Assembly: GCA_040772685.1 (NCBI GenBank)
Contig: JAXGXQ010000007.1
Location: 1-64,000, forward strand
DNA from: JAXGXQ01 sp040772685
Lineage (GTDB): Bacteria > Bacillota > Clostridia > Saccharofermentanales > UBA5734
Direction of reading: 5' to 3'
DNA: 64,000 bases
Part shown: positions 42,758 through 51,487 of the stretch, in pieces
Numbering within the stretch: the stretch's first letter is position 1
Layout of the letters: each line of letters starts with the position of its first letter
Made by a program: the position numbers and the translations under genes
Notes under the pieces: model-generated
The model's database searches: none
Told to the model about the DNA's origin: nothing
Seen by the model: the letters and a program-made list of their open reading frames with translations, nothing else

Positions 42758-44437
42758 CTAGTCTTGCAGACCGCTGAAAAGTCTTGCGGCATTGCGGCGC
42801 AAATATAAAATTAACGCAGCACTTATTAACAGCGGCATAGCTACCAGTATAAACAGCGAAATTTCGTAACCCGGGTTTAAAAAGTACACCAGAACACCAA
42901 GTAAAATCGCTACCAGCAATGAACTTAGCATGCAGTACAGTACATTTACGTTCCGCTTAACAGCTGTTTGTTCATTGTCCCAATGCAGCTTCGGCCAGAG
43001 CAGGTCAAAGAAAAAGCCTAACAGGTTGGGCAGCAGTACGGCGCCAGGCATAATCAGGGCTACAGCTAGCAGATACCACAAGGGCAGCTTAAACAAAAAT
43101 GCTCCCATTAAAAACAGCATGAGCCAACCAATAAAGCTGAACAGTATGCCAACTGATATTTTGGCAGCGGCCTGCCTGGCATAGCTGATTGGCAGGATCT
43201 TCATAATATAGAACTGGCGGCCTTCTCGGGACAGGGCACTGGCTGAGATCCCGTTCGTGGCGCTGAGAAAAACAGTAAAGGCAAAAACCACAACCAGTGA
43301 CAGTACAATGAGTTCGTCCCCCGCTTGCAGCAATGAGTTTACGATATTTGCCAGTGTATCAAGTGAAAAGTCTTCTCCACCGGTTACAAAGGGTACGATA
43401 ATAAAGAGCGGCCAGAGAAAATTCAACAATACGCAATTGATGAAGAAAATCGGTGTGCGCAAAAGCACCCGGATATCCTTAACAAATACCGCCAGCATTG
43501 GAGAACCGCTGCGGCCTGTGCCTTCAAGCTCAGCTTTAGTCAGACGACGGCGGACAGCGGTGGAACTGGTCAGGCCAATAACGCCTTTGAAATAAAGCAG
43601 CCGGCCGGCCGCAAGTAGAAGCACAACAGCAACTGCCGCTGCCAGGAAAAGTAAAGCCAGATTGGCCAGGCCAGCTGAAGTGCCCGAGTCAGCCAGAGCG
43701 CGGGTAGCAAATATTGTCCCGGGGAAAGCCGTTGTTGTGATTTGGGCGATCCGCTCACTCCCCTGGGTTATTAATTGACCGATATCGGTCGTTGTGGACG
43801 CGGTCAAAGACTGCATCCCGAATGAAAAGCCCAATCCCAGTGCCAGAGCCAGGATCGAAGCGACCATATTGAAACGGTCGCGGTTTCGCCCGAAGCGGGT
43901 AAAGCGCATCAGCAGCATGATGATAATGGCGGCAACGGCAAGTGGAATAACAGGCAACAACAAGAAGACGAGAACCATCGTCAGGTAATAAATAAAGTCG
44001 GCACCGCTGCGGTAACCGTAGACGGCCAATGCGGGCAGAACAATTACGCCAACAAAAACATACTCGTAAATCAGAGTGACCAGGAATTTCGCGCCGATTA
44101 TCTGCTCAGGCAGCATCGGCAGGGGCAGTAGACGTTCAATATCATTGGCAAAGTAAAAAATGCTGATCACATACATCATGCCAAATACAAAGACCGCCAA
44201 AACACCGGCGGAGACAAAAAGCCCTACCATGGCAGCTTCAAGGCCTACAGCACTGAGCATCCCGTACAAACCCCAGGCGGATGCGCCGATCGCAGCAATA
44301 AAATATATGGCCAGGAAGCTGAAAAGCAAGACATTGCCGATGCCCGAAAAACGCCGTTTGCGGCGGGCATCGGAACCAAGGCCGGCGTAGCCGTTACCAA
44401 ACAACAGAACGCGGGTGAGACGGAGTAAATTGGCCAT
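42758..44437 (-). CDS. ABC-2-type exporter permease
   Basis: A 559-residue membrane protein with about 12 hydrophobic helices in two halves, separated by the polar stretch near residue 300 (TAVRRRLTKAELEGTGRSGSP). It resembles the large permeases of Gram-positive ABC-2 exporters and lacks an extracellular FtsX/MacB domain. It lies 3 bases after its ATPase, so the pair works as one transporter. The substrate cannot be deduced; candidates are lipids, peptides or drugs. It ends LFSGLQD. Confidence 0.82.
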   Translation of the reverse strand: MANLLRLTRVLLFGNGYAGLGSDARRKRRFSGIGNVLLFSFLAIYFIAAIGASAWGLYGMLSAVGLEAAMVGLFVSAGVLAVFVFGMMYVISIFYFANDIERLLPLPMLPEQIIGAKFLVTLIYEYVFVGVIVLPALAVYGYRSGADFIYYLTMVLVFLLLPVIPLAVAAIIIMLLMRFTRFGRNRDRFNMVASILALALGLGFSFGMQSLTASTTTDIGQLITQGSERIAQITTTAFPGTIFATRALADSGTSAGLANLALLFLAAAVAVVLLLAAGRLLYFKGVIGLTSSTAVRRRLTKAELEGTGRSGSPMLAVFVKDIRVLLRTPIFFINCVLLNFLWPLFIIVPFVTGGEDFSLDTLANIVNSLLQAGDELIVLSLVVVFAFTVFLSATNGISASALSREGRQFYIMKILPISYARQAAAKISVGILFSFIGWLMLFLMGAFLFKLPLWYLLAVALIMPGAVLLPNLLGFFFDLLWPKLHWDNEQTAVKRNVNVLYCMLSSLLVAILLGVLVYFLNPGYEISLFILVAMPLLISAALILYLRRNAARLFSGLQD

Positions 44438-44440
44438 GGG

Positions 44441-45178
44441 TTATGCCTCCTTATTCTCCGACTCTACCAGTCGCAGGAACATTGCCTCAAGCGAAGCATC
44501 AGACTGGAATTTCGCCCGCATATCGGTAATTGTGCCAATAAACAGAATCCGGCCACGGTCGATGATAGCTACTCGGTCACAGATTTTTTCAGCGACTTCC
44601 AGCACGTGAGTTGAAAAGAAAACACTTTTACCGCTGTCAGAATGCTCGCGCATCATCTCTTTAAGCTGAAAAGAAGACTTGGGGTCCAGACCCGTCATCG
44701 GTTCGTCCAGAATCCAGGTATCGGGATTATGCAGTAGGGCGCCCATGATCACCAGCTTTTGCCGCATACCATGCGAATAGCTTTGGATCCGGTCGGCGAG
44801 GGCTTCGGTAAGTTCAAAACGTTTTGCCAGAGTGGTTATCCGCTCCGTGCGCTCACTTGAGGGTACCTGATAAATATCGCCCATGAAACGCAAATACTCG
44901 ATTGCTTTTAGCCGCGGAAAAATATTCGGGTCGTCCGGCACAAAGCCGAACGCACGCTTGGCGGCAATGCCGTCCTTGACAATGTCGTGCCCGCTGATTT
45001 CAATGCTGCCTTCGTCAGGGGTGAGAATGCCAGTCATCATTTTAATAGCGGTTGTTTTGCCTGCACCGTTAGGCCCTAGAAATCCAAAGATTTCACCGTC
45101 CTGGATATCGAGACTGATTTTATCCACTGCCTTGACTTTACCGTTATAGGTTTTACTTACACTTCGAATCGTAATCAT
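44441..45178 (-). CDS. ABC transporter ATP-binding protein
   Basis: A 245-residue ATPase with Walker A GPNGAGKTT (residues 37-45), Q-loop-type variant in FVPDDPNIFPRLKAIEYL, signature YSHGMRQKL, Walker B TWILDEPMTGLDP and switch histidine STHVLE. The YSxGMRQK signature and C-terminal RGRILFIGTITDM place it in the ABC-2/NatA-CcmA-like exporter group. Partner permease directly downstream. Confidence 0.95.
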   Translation of the reverse strand: MITIRSVSKTYNGKVKAVDKISLDIQDGEIFGFLGPNGAGKTTAIKMMTGILTPDEGSIEISGHDIVKDGIAAKRAFGFVPDDPNIFPRLKAIEYLRFMGDIYQVPSSERTERITTLAKRFELTEALADRIQSYSHGMRQKLVIMGALLHNPDTWILDEPMTGLDPKSSFQLKEMMREHSDSGKSVFFSTHVLEVAEKICDRVAIIDRGRILFIGTITDMRAKFQSDASLEAMFLRLVESENKEA

Positions 45179-45232
45179 TACCGGCCTCCTGCCACAAAAC
45201 TAAACTTAATAATTGCAATCCTGCCTGTTCAA

Positions 45233-45246
45233 GTCAACGCGTTGAC
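45233..45246. promoter_or_regulatory. Perfect 14-bp palindrome upstream of the ABC genes
   Basis: GTCAACGCGTTGAC is fully palindromic and overlaps a minus-strand TTGACT hexamer that could be a -35 of the ABC promoter; the -10 is weak. Flanking TTGAAC copies stand on both sides. The arrangement suits a dimeric repressor, perhaps one sensing the exported compound. Confidence 0.45.
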
Positions 45247-45293
45247 CGGTTCAAGCCAACCTGTTTCTTTAACAAATCAAATCGCTGACCAGC

Positions 45294-46931
45294 TCAAATC
45301 AACGTGCCAGTCAGAGCTGTTGAATCCAGTTCCCGATACCAGCCGATAAGCTGCAGGCTGGGCATTTCGTGTTCCAGCTGGTAGAGCACCAGCATGGCTT
45401 CGGTATCAGCGCGCGGGCTTTCGAAATCAAGATAGAAGCGATAATTCCAGGCTTTGAGCGGGTCAGGCCGCGACTGGATTTTCAACAGATTGATGCCGCG
45501 GTCACTGAACATGGAAAGAGTTGATGCCAGGGCACCGCTTTGGTGCGGAGTGCTCAGGACCAGGCTGACACGGTCGGCGTCAGGCGTAATGACGAGTTCC
45601 CGGCTGATAACTACAAAGCGGGTCTGATTGCTACCGCTGTCACAGATATCATCGGCCAGGACCTCAAGACCGTGCAGTTCTGCTGCAGCGGCCGAAGCGA
45701 TCACAGCAAGTCCGGATTCAGTTGCTGCTGCAGCTTCAGCAGCGGCGACAGCAGTGTTGGCAGCTTCTTCAGTCTCCCAGCCATGTGCGCGAATAAAGCT
45801 CTGGCATTGAGCCAGGGCTTGTGGATGCGAACGTACCCGCCGGATTTCTGCCAGAGTTGTGCCAGGCTTAGCTGCCAACCGATGCTGGATCGGTAATAAA
45901 ATTGACTGGATTATGTAAAGCTGTTGTGAAAGCAAAAGGTCATAAACAGCGTCGACGGTGCCGGCGGTTGAGTTTTCCAGAGGAAGCACCGCCAGGTCGG
46001 AACGGCCGTCCAGCACTCGGGCGCAAGCTTCAGCAAAAGTTGGCGCCGGCACCAGGTCCGCATCAGGAAACAGCAGAGCTCCGGCTTCCATGGAATATGC
46101 GCCGCTGGCCCCCTGACAGGCAATGCTGGCGGCATGCGCCGGTTTGGCAGCTGCCTTATGCAGACGTTCTCCAAGCGCCCACTCATGATCGTGCGGCAAT
46201 AAATCCTCGTATTGGGCTTCCCGCGAGAGCCGCATCAAAGTCCGGGCCAGGCTTTCAGCCCGCCGGCTGTCTGCTTGCGGAAAACGGCTGCTCACTTGCG
46301 CTGCCACAACTGCTTCTCTTTCAAGATCAACCACAGGCAAACCACTGCGTTTTTTGTAGTCAGCCACATGGCGGACAATTTCCAGCCGCTCGCGAAATCT
46401 GTCAAATAATGATTCATCCAGGTCATTAAGCTGTGCGCGCAATTCTGCCAGATCCGATGTTTTTTCCGGCAGTTCGCGGCCTGCCAGTAAATCACAAAGC
46501 TGTTCCAGTGCAACCAGGTAACTGTTGAAGCCCAGACCGCTGATTTGAGCTGCGCAGACAGGTTCTATCACAGAAATCCGCCGGAACGGTTCACGTTTAT
46601 GAATATCCGAAATATGGATTTCCATCACAGGCACACCGCAGTCTGCGATAGCGTCACGCAAAGCATAGCTGTAGTGTGTGAGGGCGCCGGCATTGAGTAA
46701 AACGCCTGAGCAGCTTGCGTGCGCCTGCTGAATCAGTTCGATTAGTGTGCCCTCATGGTTGCTTTGTTCAGCAGTTAATTCGTACCCGCGTTTCCCAGCC
46801 GCTTCACGCACCGCAGTTTCCACGTCAACAAGTGTGAAATTGCCGTACTGGGTTGGGTCACGTCGGCCGAGCATATTCAGGTTAGGCCCGTTAAGCAGCA
46901 GTAAACGCTTGTGTTGGCTGGCTATATTCAT
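45294..46931 (-). CDS. AroQ-chorismate mutase-prephenate dehydratase fusion
   Basis: A 545-residue chain with four domains. Residues 8-150: type II 3-dehydroquinate dehydratase (LLLLNGPNLNMLGRRDPTQYG with the catalytic Tyr, QSNHEGTLIELI, NAGALTHYSYALRDAI, EIHISDIHKREPFR). Residues 160-245: AroQ-fold chorismate mutase (LAELRAQLNDLDESLFDRFRERL, DYKKRSGLPVVDLERE). Residues 268-440: prephenate dehydratase (CQGASGAYS, PLENSTAGTV, GSNQTRFVV with the catalytic Thr-Arg-Phe). Residues 455-535: ACT regulatory domain (GALASTLSMF, LLKIQSRP). It joins step 3 of the shikimate pathway to the two phenylalanine-branch reactions. Active-site boxes look intact. Start behind AAAGGAG, 41 bases after aroC. Confidence 0.93.
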   Translation of the reverse strand: MNIASQHKRLLLLNGPNLNMLGRRDPTQYGNFTLVDVETAVREAAGKRGYELTAEQSNHEGTLIELIQQAHASCSGVLLNAGALTHYSYALRDAIADCGVPVMEIHISDIHKREPFRRISVIEPVCAAQISGLGFNSYLVALEQLCDLLAGRELPEKTSDLAELRAQLNDLDESLFDRFRERLEIVRHVADYKKRSGLPVVDLEREAVVAAQVSSRFPQADSRRAESLARTLMRLSREAQYEDLLPHDHEWALGERLHKAAAKPAHAASIACQGASGAYSMEAGALLFPDADLVPAPTFAEACARVLDGRSDLAVLPLENSTAGTVDAVYDLLLSQQLYIIQSILLPIQHRLAAKPGTTLAEIRRVRSHPQALAQCQSFIRAHGWETEEAANTAVAAAEAAAATESGLAVIASAAAAELHGLEVLADDICDSGSNQTRFVVISRELVITPDADRVSLVLSTPHQSGALASTLSMFSDRGINLLKIQSRPDPLKAWNYRFYLDFESPRADTEAMLVLYQLEHEMPSLQLIGWYRELDSTALTGTLI

Positions 46932-46972
46932 GGATGTGCTCCTTTAAATCTGGTTTGTTAACAGATCTGATT

Positions 46973-48064
46973 TTAGTAAACCGAGCGGTCACCAATCAGC
47001 AAGTCAAGTGAAGCTATAGCCGCAGCAGCTTCCACAACCGGAACAGCCCGGACAACAATTGACGGGTCATGGCGGCCGTGGATCACCAGACGTTCGTTCT
47101 GGCAGGTGCGCAGGTTTACTGTATCCTGTTCCCGGCCAATTGAAGCGGTGGGTTTGAAGGCAACACGGCAAAGCAACGGCATTCCAGAGGTGATTCCGCC
47201 GTCGGCGCCGCCGCTGTTGTTGGTGCGTGTCCGAATCTGGCCATCAATAAACTGAGGACTGTCATTGTTTTCTGAGCCATACGAACGGGCGGCTGCAAAG
47301 CCACTGCCGAATTCAACTCCCTTTACTGCGGGAATCGCAAACAGCAGGCTGGCAAAACGGGGTTCGACGCCGCCAAACATTGGATCGCCTAAGCCGGCAG
47401 GCAAACCGCGGACAATGCATTCGACAATGCCTCCTACTGAATCCAGCTTTCCCTTAGCTGCCATGATCGCTGCCACCATAGAAGTTTCCAGCTCAGGATT
47501 TAAAACAGGGAAATCACGTGTCTGCAGTTGATCAATTTGAGCTGTTGATGATGTAACTGCGTCGAAAGGCAAATCACGGATACCGGCTACCTCATATAGG
47601 TGAGCGGCTATACGGATCCCACGTTCTGCCAGAATCTGGCTGGCAACAGCCCCCGCAAAGGTAAGCGGCGCAGTCAGACGACCAGAAAAATGGCCGCCGC
47701 CACGCGGATCCTGAGCACCGCCATACCGAATGGCACCGGTCAGGTCAGCATGCCCGGGGCGAGGTTTTTCCAACAGCTCAGCGTAATCAGCACTGCGGGT
47801 ATCTGTATTGCGAATGACCGCGGCCAAAGGTGTGCCCGTGGTGCGGCCCTGGTAAAAGCCGGAGAGAATTTCCGGCTCATCGGCTTCACGCCGTGCAGTT
47901 GTATGGCTGGCACGCCCGGGTGCGCGCCGCGCCATAAAAGCAGCAATACGAGCTTCGTCCAACGCAATGCCGGCCGGCAGCCCGTCAAGAACCACACCTA
48001 TGCCGCGTCCGTGCGATTCGCCAAACAAACTGATTTTAAGGTTTTCACCCCAAATCGAGCCCAT
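46973..48064 (-). CDS. aroC: Chorismate synthase
   Basis: A 363-residue FMN-dependent enzyme, last shikimate step. GESHGRGIGVVLDGLPAG, RRAPGRASHTTARREADEPEILSGFYQG, HADLTGAIRYGGAQDPRGGGHFSGRLTAP, then GGITSGMPLLCRVAFKPTASI and HGRHDPSIVVRAVPVVEA. Complete and of normal length. Its start overlaps the end of aroA by 20 bases. Confidence 0.97.
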   Translation of the reverse strand: MGSIWGENLKISLFGESHGRGIGVVLDGLPAGIALDEARIAAFMARRAPGRASHTTARREADEPEILSGFYQGRTTGTPLAAVIRNTDTRSADYAELLEKPRPGHADLTGAIRYGGAQDPRGGGHFSGRLTAPLTFAGAVASQILAERGIRIAAHLYEVAGIRDLPFDAVTSSTAQIDQLQTRDFPVLNPELETSMVAAIMAAKGKLDSVGGIVECIVRGLPAGLGDPMFGGVEPRFASLLFAIPAVKGVEFGSGFAAARSYGSENNDSPQFIDGQIRTRTNNSGGADGGITSGMPLLCRVAFKPTASIGREQDTVNLRTCQNERLVIHGRHDPSIVVRAVPVVEAAAAIASLDLLIGDRSVY

Positions 48065-49304
48065 TTACGTCACCTCCTAAACGGCTGAATTCCAGAAAGA
48101 AATCAGGGTAGCTTTTCCGGACTGATTCAGCGCCTTGTATTGTAACTCCATTTTTGCTGCGCAAAGCTGCCACAGCAAGTGCCATCGTTATGCGATGATC
48201 GCCGGCGCTGTCAGCAATACCGCCTGTAAAAACCGGAGCAGTATGGCTGTGGTCACCAGTTGAAAGGCGGCGATTATAGTCGCCACCGTTTATTTGCAAG
48301 CCATCATCTGTTTCATTCACATCAGCCCCAATTGCATTTAGCGCTGCCGTTGTGCTGGCCAGGCGGTCACTTTCCTTAAAACGCAGACGAGCAGCGCGAA
48401 CAATCGTCGTTATAGCGTCCAACTGGGCAGCAGCCACCGCGATAATCGGCACCAAGTCTGGTATTTGCGAGGCATCAATGGTATATAAGCTTCTGCCGGC
48501 AGCCTGGCCGCTGCTGAATTCAGCCAGAATTTCTACGATTTTTTTGTCGCCCTGACAGGAATCAGCCGACAACCCTGCCACCTGCAAGTTGCTGCCGCTA
48601 AAATTGGCGGTCAGCCAAAAAGCAGCCTGAGAATAATCTCGTTCAACCGTATAAGCAGTCGGCTGGTACTTTTGCCCGCCGGAAACAACAAATTGACCGC
48701 CGGACACGCTGCAAGCTGCCGACTGCTCAACTTTCACGCCAAAACGGCGCATTGTATTTAATGTCATTTCAACATAAGGTGCCGACTCAAGCGGCGTCGT
48801 TAAGCTGATTTTCGAATTTCCTTCGAGCAGCGGCAGCGCCAGCAGCAGGCCGGATAAGTACTGCGAGCTGATATCGCCGCGCAAAGCATAATCACCGGCA
48901 CGCAACTGCCCGCTGATCGTAAGCGGCAGGCTGCCGGCTGCTGGAAAATTAAATTCAATGCCGTGCGGGCCCAAAATCTGTTCATATTCTCGCAGAGGCC
49001 TTGCCGGCAGCCGTCCATGGCCGACAAAACGGCTTTGCCGTCCTAAAGCAGCGGCAATTGGCAGGATCAGGCGCAGGGTTGTGCCAGATTCTCCGCAATC
49101 AAGCACTGCTCCGGGTTGTGAAAGCGCCGCCAGACAGGACTGAGTTGCCAACAGGTCTTCTGAAAACGGGGGCTCAAGGCCTTGTACGCTTTCAGGCTTT
49201 CCAGCCAGCGCGGCACAAATCAAGGCGCGGTGGGCATCACTTTTTGAAGGCGGTGGCGTTATCCGGCCATTCAGAACTCCCGGTCCAACAAAAACATTAG
49301 ACAT
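48045..49304 (-). CDS. aroA: EPSP synthase
   Basis: A 419-residue 5-enolpyruvylshikimate-3-phosphate synthase. PPPSKSDAHRALICAALAG, GESGTTLRLILPIAAALGR (the usual LGNAGTAMR region, here ESGT-type as in class II-like clostridial enzymes), GDISSQYLSGLLLALPL, DYSQAAFWLTA, and RLRFKESDRLASTTAALNAIGADV, then GDHSHTAPVF and DHRITMALAVAAL. Overlaps aroB by 8 bases. Confidence 0.96.
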   Translation of the reverse strand: MSNVFVGPGVLNGRITPPPSKSDAHRALICAALAGKPESVQGLEPPFSEDLLATQSCLAALSQPGAVLDCGESGTTLRLILPIAAALGRQSRFVGHGRLPARPLREYEQILGPHGIEFNFPAAGSLPLTISGQLRAGDYALRGDISSQYLSGLLLALPLLEGNSKISLTTPLESAPYVEMTLNTMRRFGVKVEQSAACSVSGGQFVVSGGQKYQPTAYTVERDYSQAAFWLTANFSGSNLQVAGLSADSCQGDKKIVEILAEFSSGQAAGRSLYTIDASQIPDLVPIIAVAAAQLDAITTIVRAARLRFKESDRLASTTAALNAIGADVNETDDGLQINGGDYNRRLSTGDHSHTAPVFTGGIADSAGDHRITMALAVAALRSKNGVTIQGAESVRKSYPDFFLEFSRLGGDVNGLDLG

Positions 49305-50364
49305 TGGGCCATACTTCCTGAAATACCTGATTAAATTCGGTCAGTGGCATGGGTTGGACGAAGCCAACTCCAAGTTCGCGCAGCAAAACAAAATTTATCC
49401 GGTCAGAACGTTTCTTTTTATCAGCCTTTACTGCTCCTAAAAGATCCTCAGCTTTAAGCTCCGGTGCACGCAAGGGCAATCCATTCGTTTCCAGTACCGC
49501 AACCGTGCGTTCCCTGATACCGGCAGGAGTGCAGCCGATCTTTTCTCCCACGGCTATTGCCGCCATCATGCCAATTGCCACGGCCTCACCGTGAGCATAT
49601 TTGCTGAAGCCTGTTACCAGCTCAATCGCGTGTCCAATGGTGTGACCAAAATTAAGCAGCATGCGTTCGCCGTGATCCTGTTCATCGCGGGCTACAATTC
49701 CGGCTTTAATGCGCACACAACGGTCGATCACCCACTCGAGATCATAGGTCTTTTGTTCGATCTGCCGAAAAAGTTCAGCATCGCTGATCAGTCCTGTTTT
49801 GATAATTTCAGCCAGCCCTTCTGAGAAGCGGCGCCGGTTAAGTGAGCGCAGTACAAGCGGGTCGATAACAACAGCCTGCGGCTGGTAGACAGTACCCACC
49901 AGGTTTTTGCCATAGGGCAGATCAACTCCGTTTTTGCCGCCAATAGAAGAATCAACCTGAGCCAACAAAGTGGTAGGTACCTGCATCAGCGGTATGCCCC
50001 GCAAGTAAGTCGCGGCCGCGAATCCAGCCAGGTCACCCACTACTCCGCCTCCCAGGGCAATAACCAGGTCTTCGCGGGAAAGACCGGCAGTGGCAAAAGC
50101 TTCATAGAGCAATAATGCTGTAGCCATTGTTTTACTGGCCTCGCCAGGCCTGATGACAGCCGAGGCAACTTCAAAGCCTGCTGCCTCAAGTGTCTGCCGC
50201 AATGATTGGTAGTAAAGAGCCGCCACATTTTCGTCGGTGACAACTACGGCACGGCGGCCGCGGCAACAGCTTGCCGCGACAATTCCGGCGTGCAGGGTTA
50301 ACGCGTTGCCGGCAATGCGGATAGGGTAAGATCCAGCTTGATCAGAAGATAAAAGTTCTGGCAT
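49297..50364 (-). CDS. aroB: 3-Dehydroquinate synthase
   Basis: A 355-residue NAD- and Zn-dependent enzyme, second shikimate step. VVTDENVAALYYQSL, RPGEASKTMATALLLYEA, LGGGVVGDLAGFAAATYLRGIPLMQVPTTLLAQVDSSIGGKNGVDLP, and the metal ligands in the RMLLNFGHTIGHAIE region and KYAHGEAVAIGMM. Complete; 14 bases after aroF. Confidence 0.97.
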   Translation of the reverse strand: MPELLSSDQAGSYPIRIAGNALTLHAGIVAASCCRGRRAVVVTDENVAALYYQSLRQTLEAAGFEVASAVIRPGEASKTMATALLLYEAFATAGLSREDLVIALGGGVVGDLAGFAAATYLRGIPLMQVPTTLLAQVDSSIGGKNGVDLPYGKNLVGTVYQPQAVVIDPLVLRSLNRRRFSEGLAEIIKTGLISDAELFRQIEQKTYDLEWVIDRCVRIKAGIVARDEQDHGERMLLNFGHTIGHAIELVTGFSKYAHGEAVAIGMMAAIAVGEKIGCTPAGIRERTVAVLETNGLPLRAPELKAEDLLGAVKADKKKRSDRINFVLLRELGVGFVQPMPLTEFNQVFQEVWPNV

Positions 50365-50378
50365 TATGGTCTCCTCGT

Positions 50379-51395
50379 TCAGATCGTGCGGCCAACAGCT
50401 TCTGCGATCGGGCGCAGTTCAGAAACAAGTTGGTTAAATGCGGTCGGAGTCAGAGACTGCGCCCCATCAGAAAGAGCGTTTTTAGGGTCATTGTGCACTT
50501 CAATAATCAGGCCGTCAGCACCGGCTGCTACGGCAGCCTTGGCCAGGGCAGGTACCAGAGCCGCTTGTCCGGCAGCATGGCTCGGATCGACAAAAACTGG
50601 TAGATGAGTCAGCCGCTTAAGTACAGGTACTGCGGAAATATCCAGCGTGTTGCGTGTGCTTGTTTCAAAAGTGCGAATACCCCGCTCGCAGAGGATAACA
50701 TCAGAATTACCGCCGCTCATGATATATTCAGCCGACATCAGCCATTCTTCAATGGTATTGGAAAACCCTCGCTTCAATAGAACCGGCTTGCGCACGCGGC
50801 CCAGTTCTTTCAGGAGCTCAAAATTTTGCATATTCCTGGCGCCCACCTGAATAATATCGACAAATTCCATGAACATTTCCAGTTGAGATGGGTTTGTTAT
50901 TTCAGAAACAACCGGCAATCCAGTTTGTTCCCGTGCTTTTTTCATGTAAAGCAGACCTTCGGCCTTCAAGCCCTGGAAAGCATAAGGTGAAGAACGCGGC
51001 TTGAAGGCGCCGCCGCGCAACAGGACTGCTCCGGAGGCTGAAACTTCTCTGGCCAGCATTTTTACCTGTTCTTCCGATTCAACAGAACAGGGGCCGGCAG
51101 CAATGCAAATCCGCTGACTGCCAATTTCAACATTGCCGACTTTGATCACAGTATCATCTGGATGAAATTTGCGATTGGCGCGTTTGTAAGGTTCCTGGAC
51201 TTTCAGCACCCGCTCAACCGAGTCGTCCATTTCCAGGCTTGTTATATCAATATCCGAGGTGTCGCCGACCAGGCCAACAATTATAGTGCTGCTGCCAAAA
51301 ATCGGGCTTGTCTGCACGCCATAGGCGGCCTGCAGGCGGGAGCAAAGCTCGTCAACTTTCTGGTGGTCGGTTCCCTGTTTGAGAATTAGAATCAT
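50379..51395 (-). CDS. aroF: DAHP synthase (type I beta, with N-terminal ferredoxin-like domain)
   Basis: A 338-residue first enzyme of the shikimate pathway. Residues 1-70 form the ferredoxin-like regulatory domain typical of Thermotoga/Bacillus-type enzymes (MILILKQGTDHQKVDELCSRL). The barrel carries IAAGPCSVESEEQV, LLRGGAFKPRSSPYAFQGL, VGARNMQNFELLKELGRVRKPVLLKRG, CERGIRTFE, VFVDPSHAAG and GLIIEVHNDP. In this family the small domain usually mediates feedback by Tyr, Phe or prephenate. It follows aroEK after 92 bases, the largest gap in the aro cluster, in which no gene is seen. Confidence 0.96.
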   Translation of the reverse strand: MILILKQGTDHQKVDELCSRLQAAYGVQTSPIFGSSTIIVGLVGDTSDIDITSLEMDDSVERVLKVQEPYKRANRKFHPDDTVIKVGNVEIGSQRICIAAGPCSVESEEQVKMLAREVSASGAVLLRGGAFKPRSSPYAFQGLKAEGLLYMKKAREQTGLPVVSEITNPSQLEMFMEFVDIIQVGARNMQNFELLKELGRVRKPVLLKRGFSNTIEEWLMSAEYIMSGGNSDVILCERGIRTFETSTRNTLDISAVPVLKRLTHLPVFVDPSHAAGQAALVPALAKAAVAAGADGLIIEVHNDPKNALSDGAQSLTPTAFNQLVSELRPIAEAVGRTI

Positions 51396-51487
51396 GGTGG
51401 TACTCCTTAAAATTTGTTATGTCCAGGTCATGTACAAGGTTTTATACTCAGCAGCCCGGCTCGAGCCAGAGACCAGGTTTTTCAACT

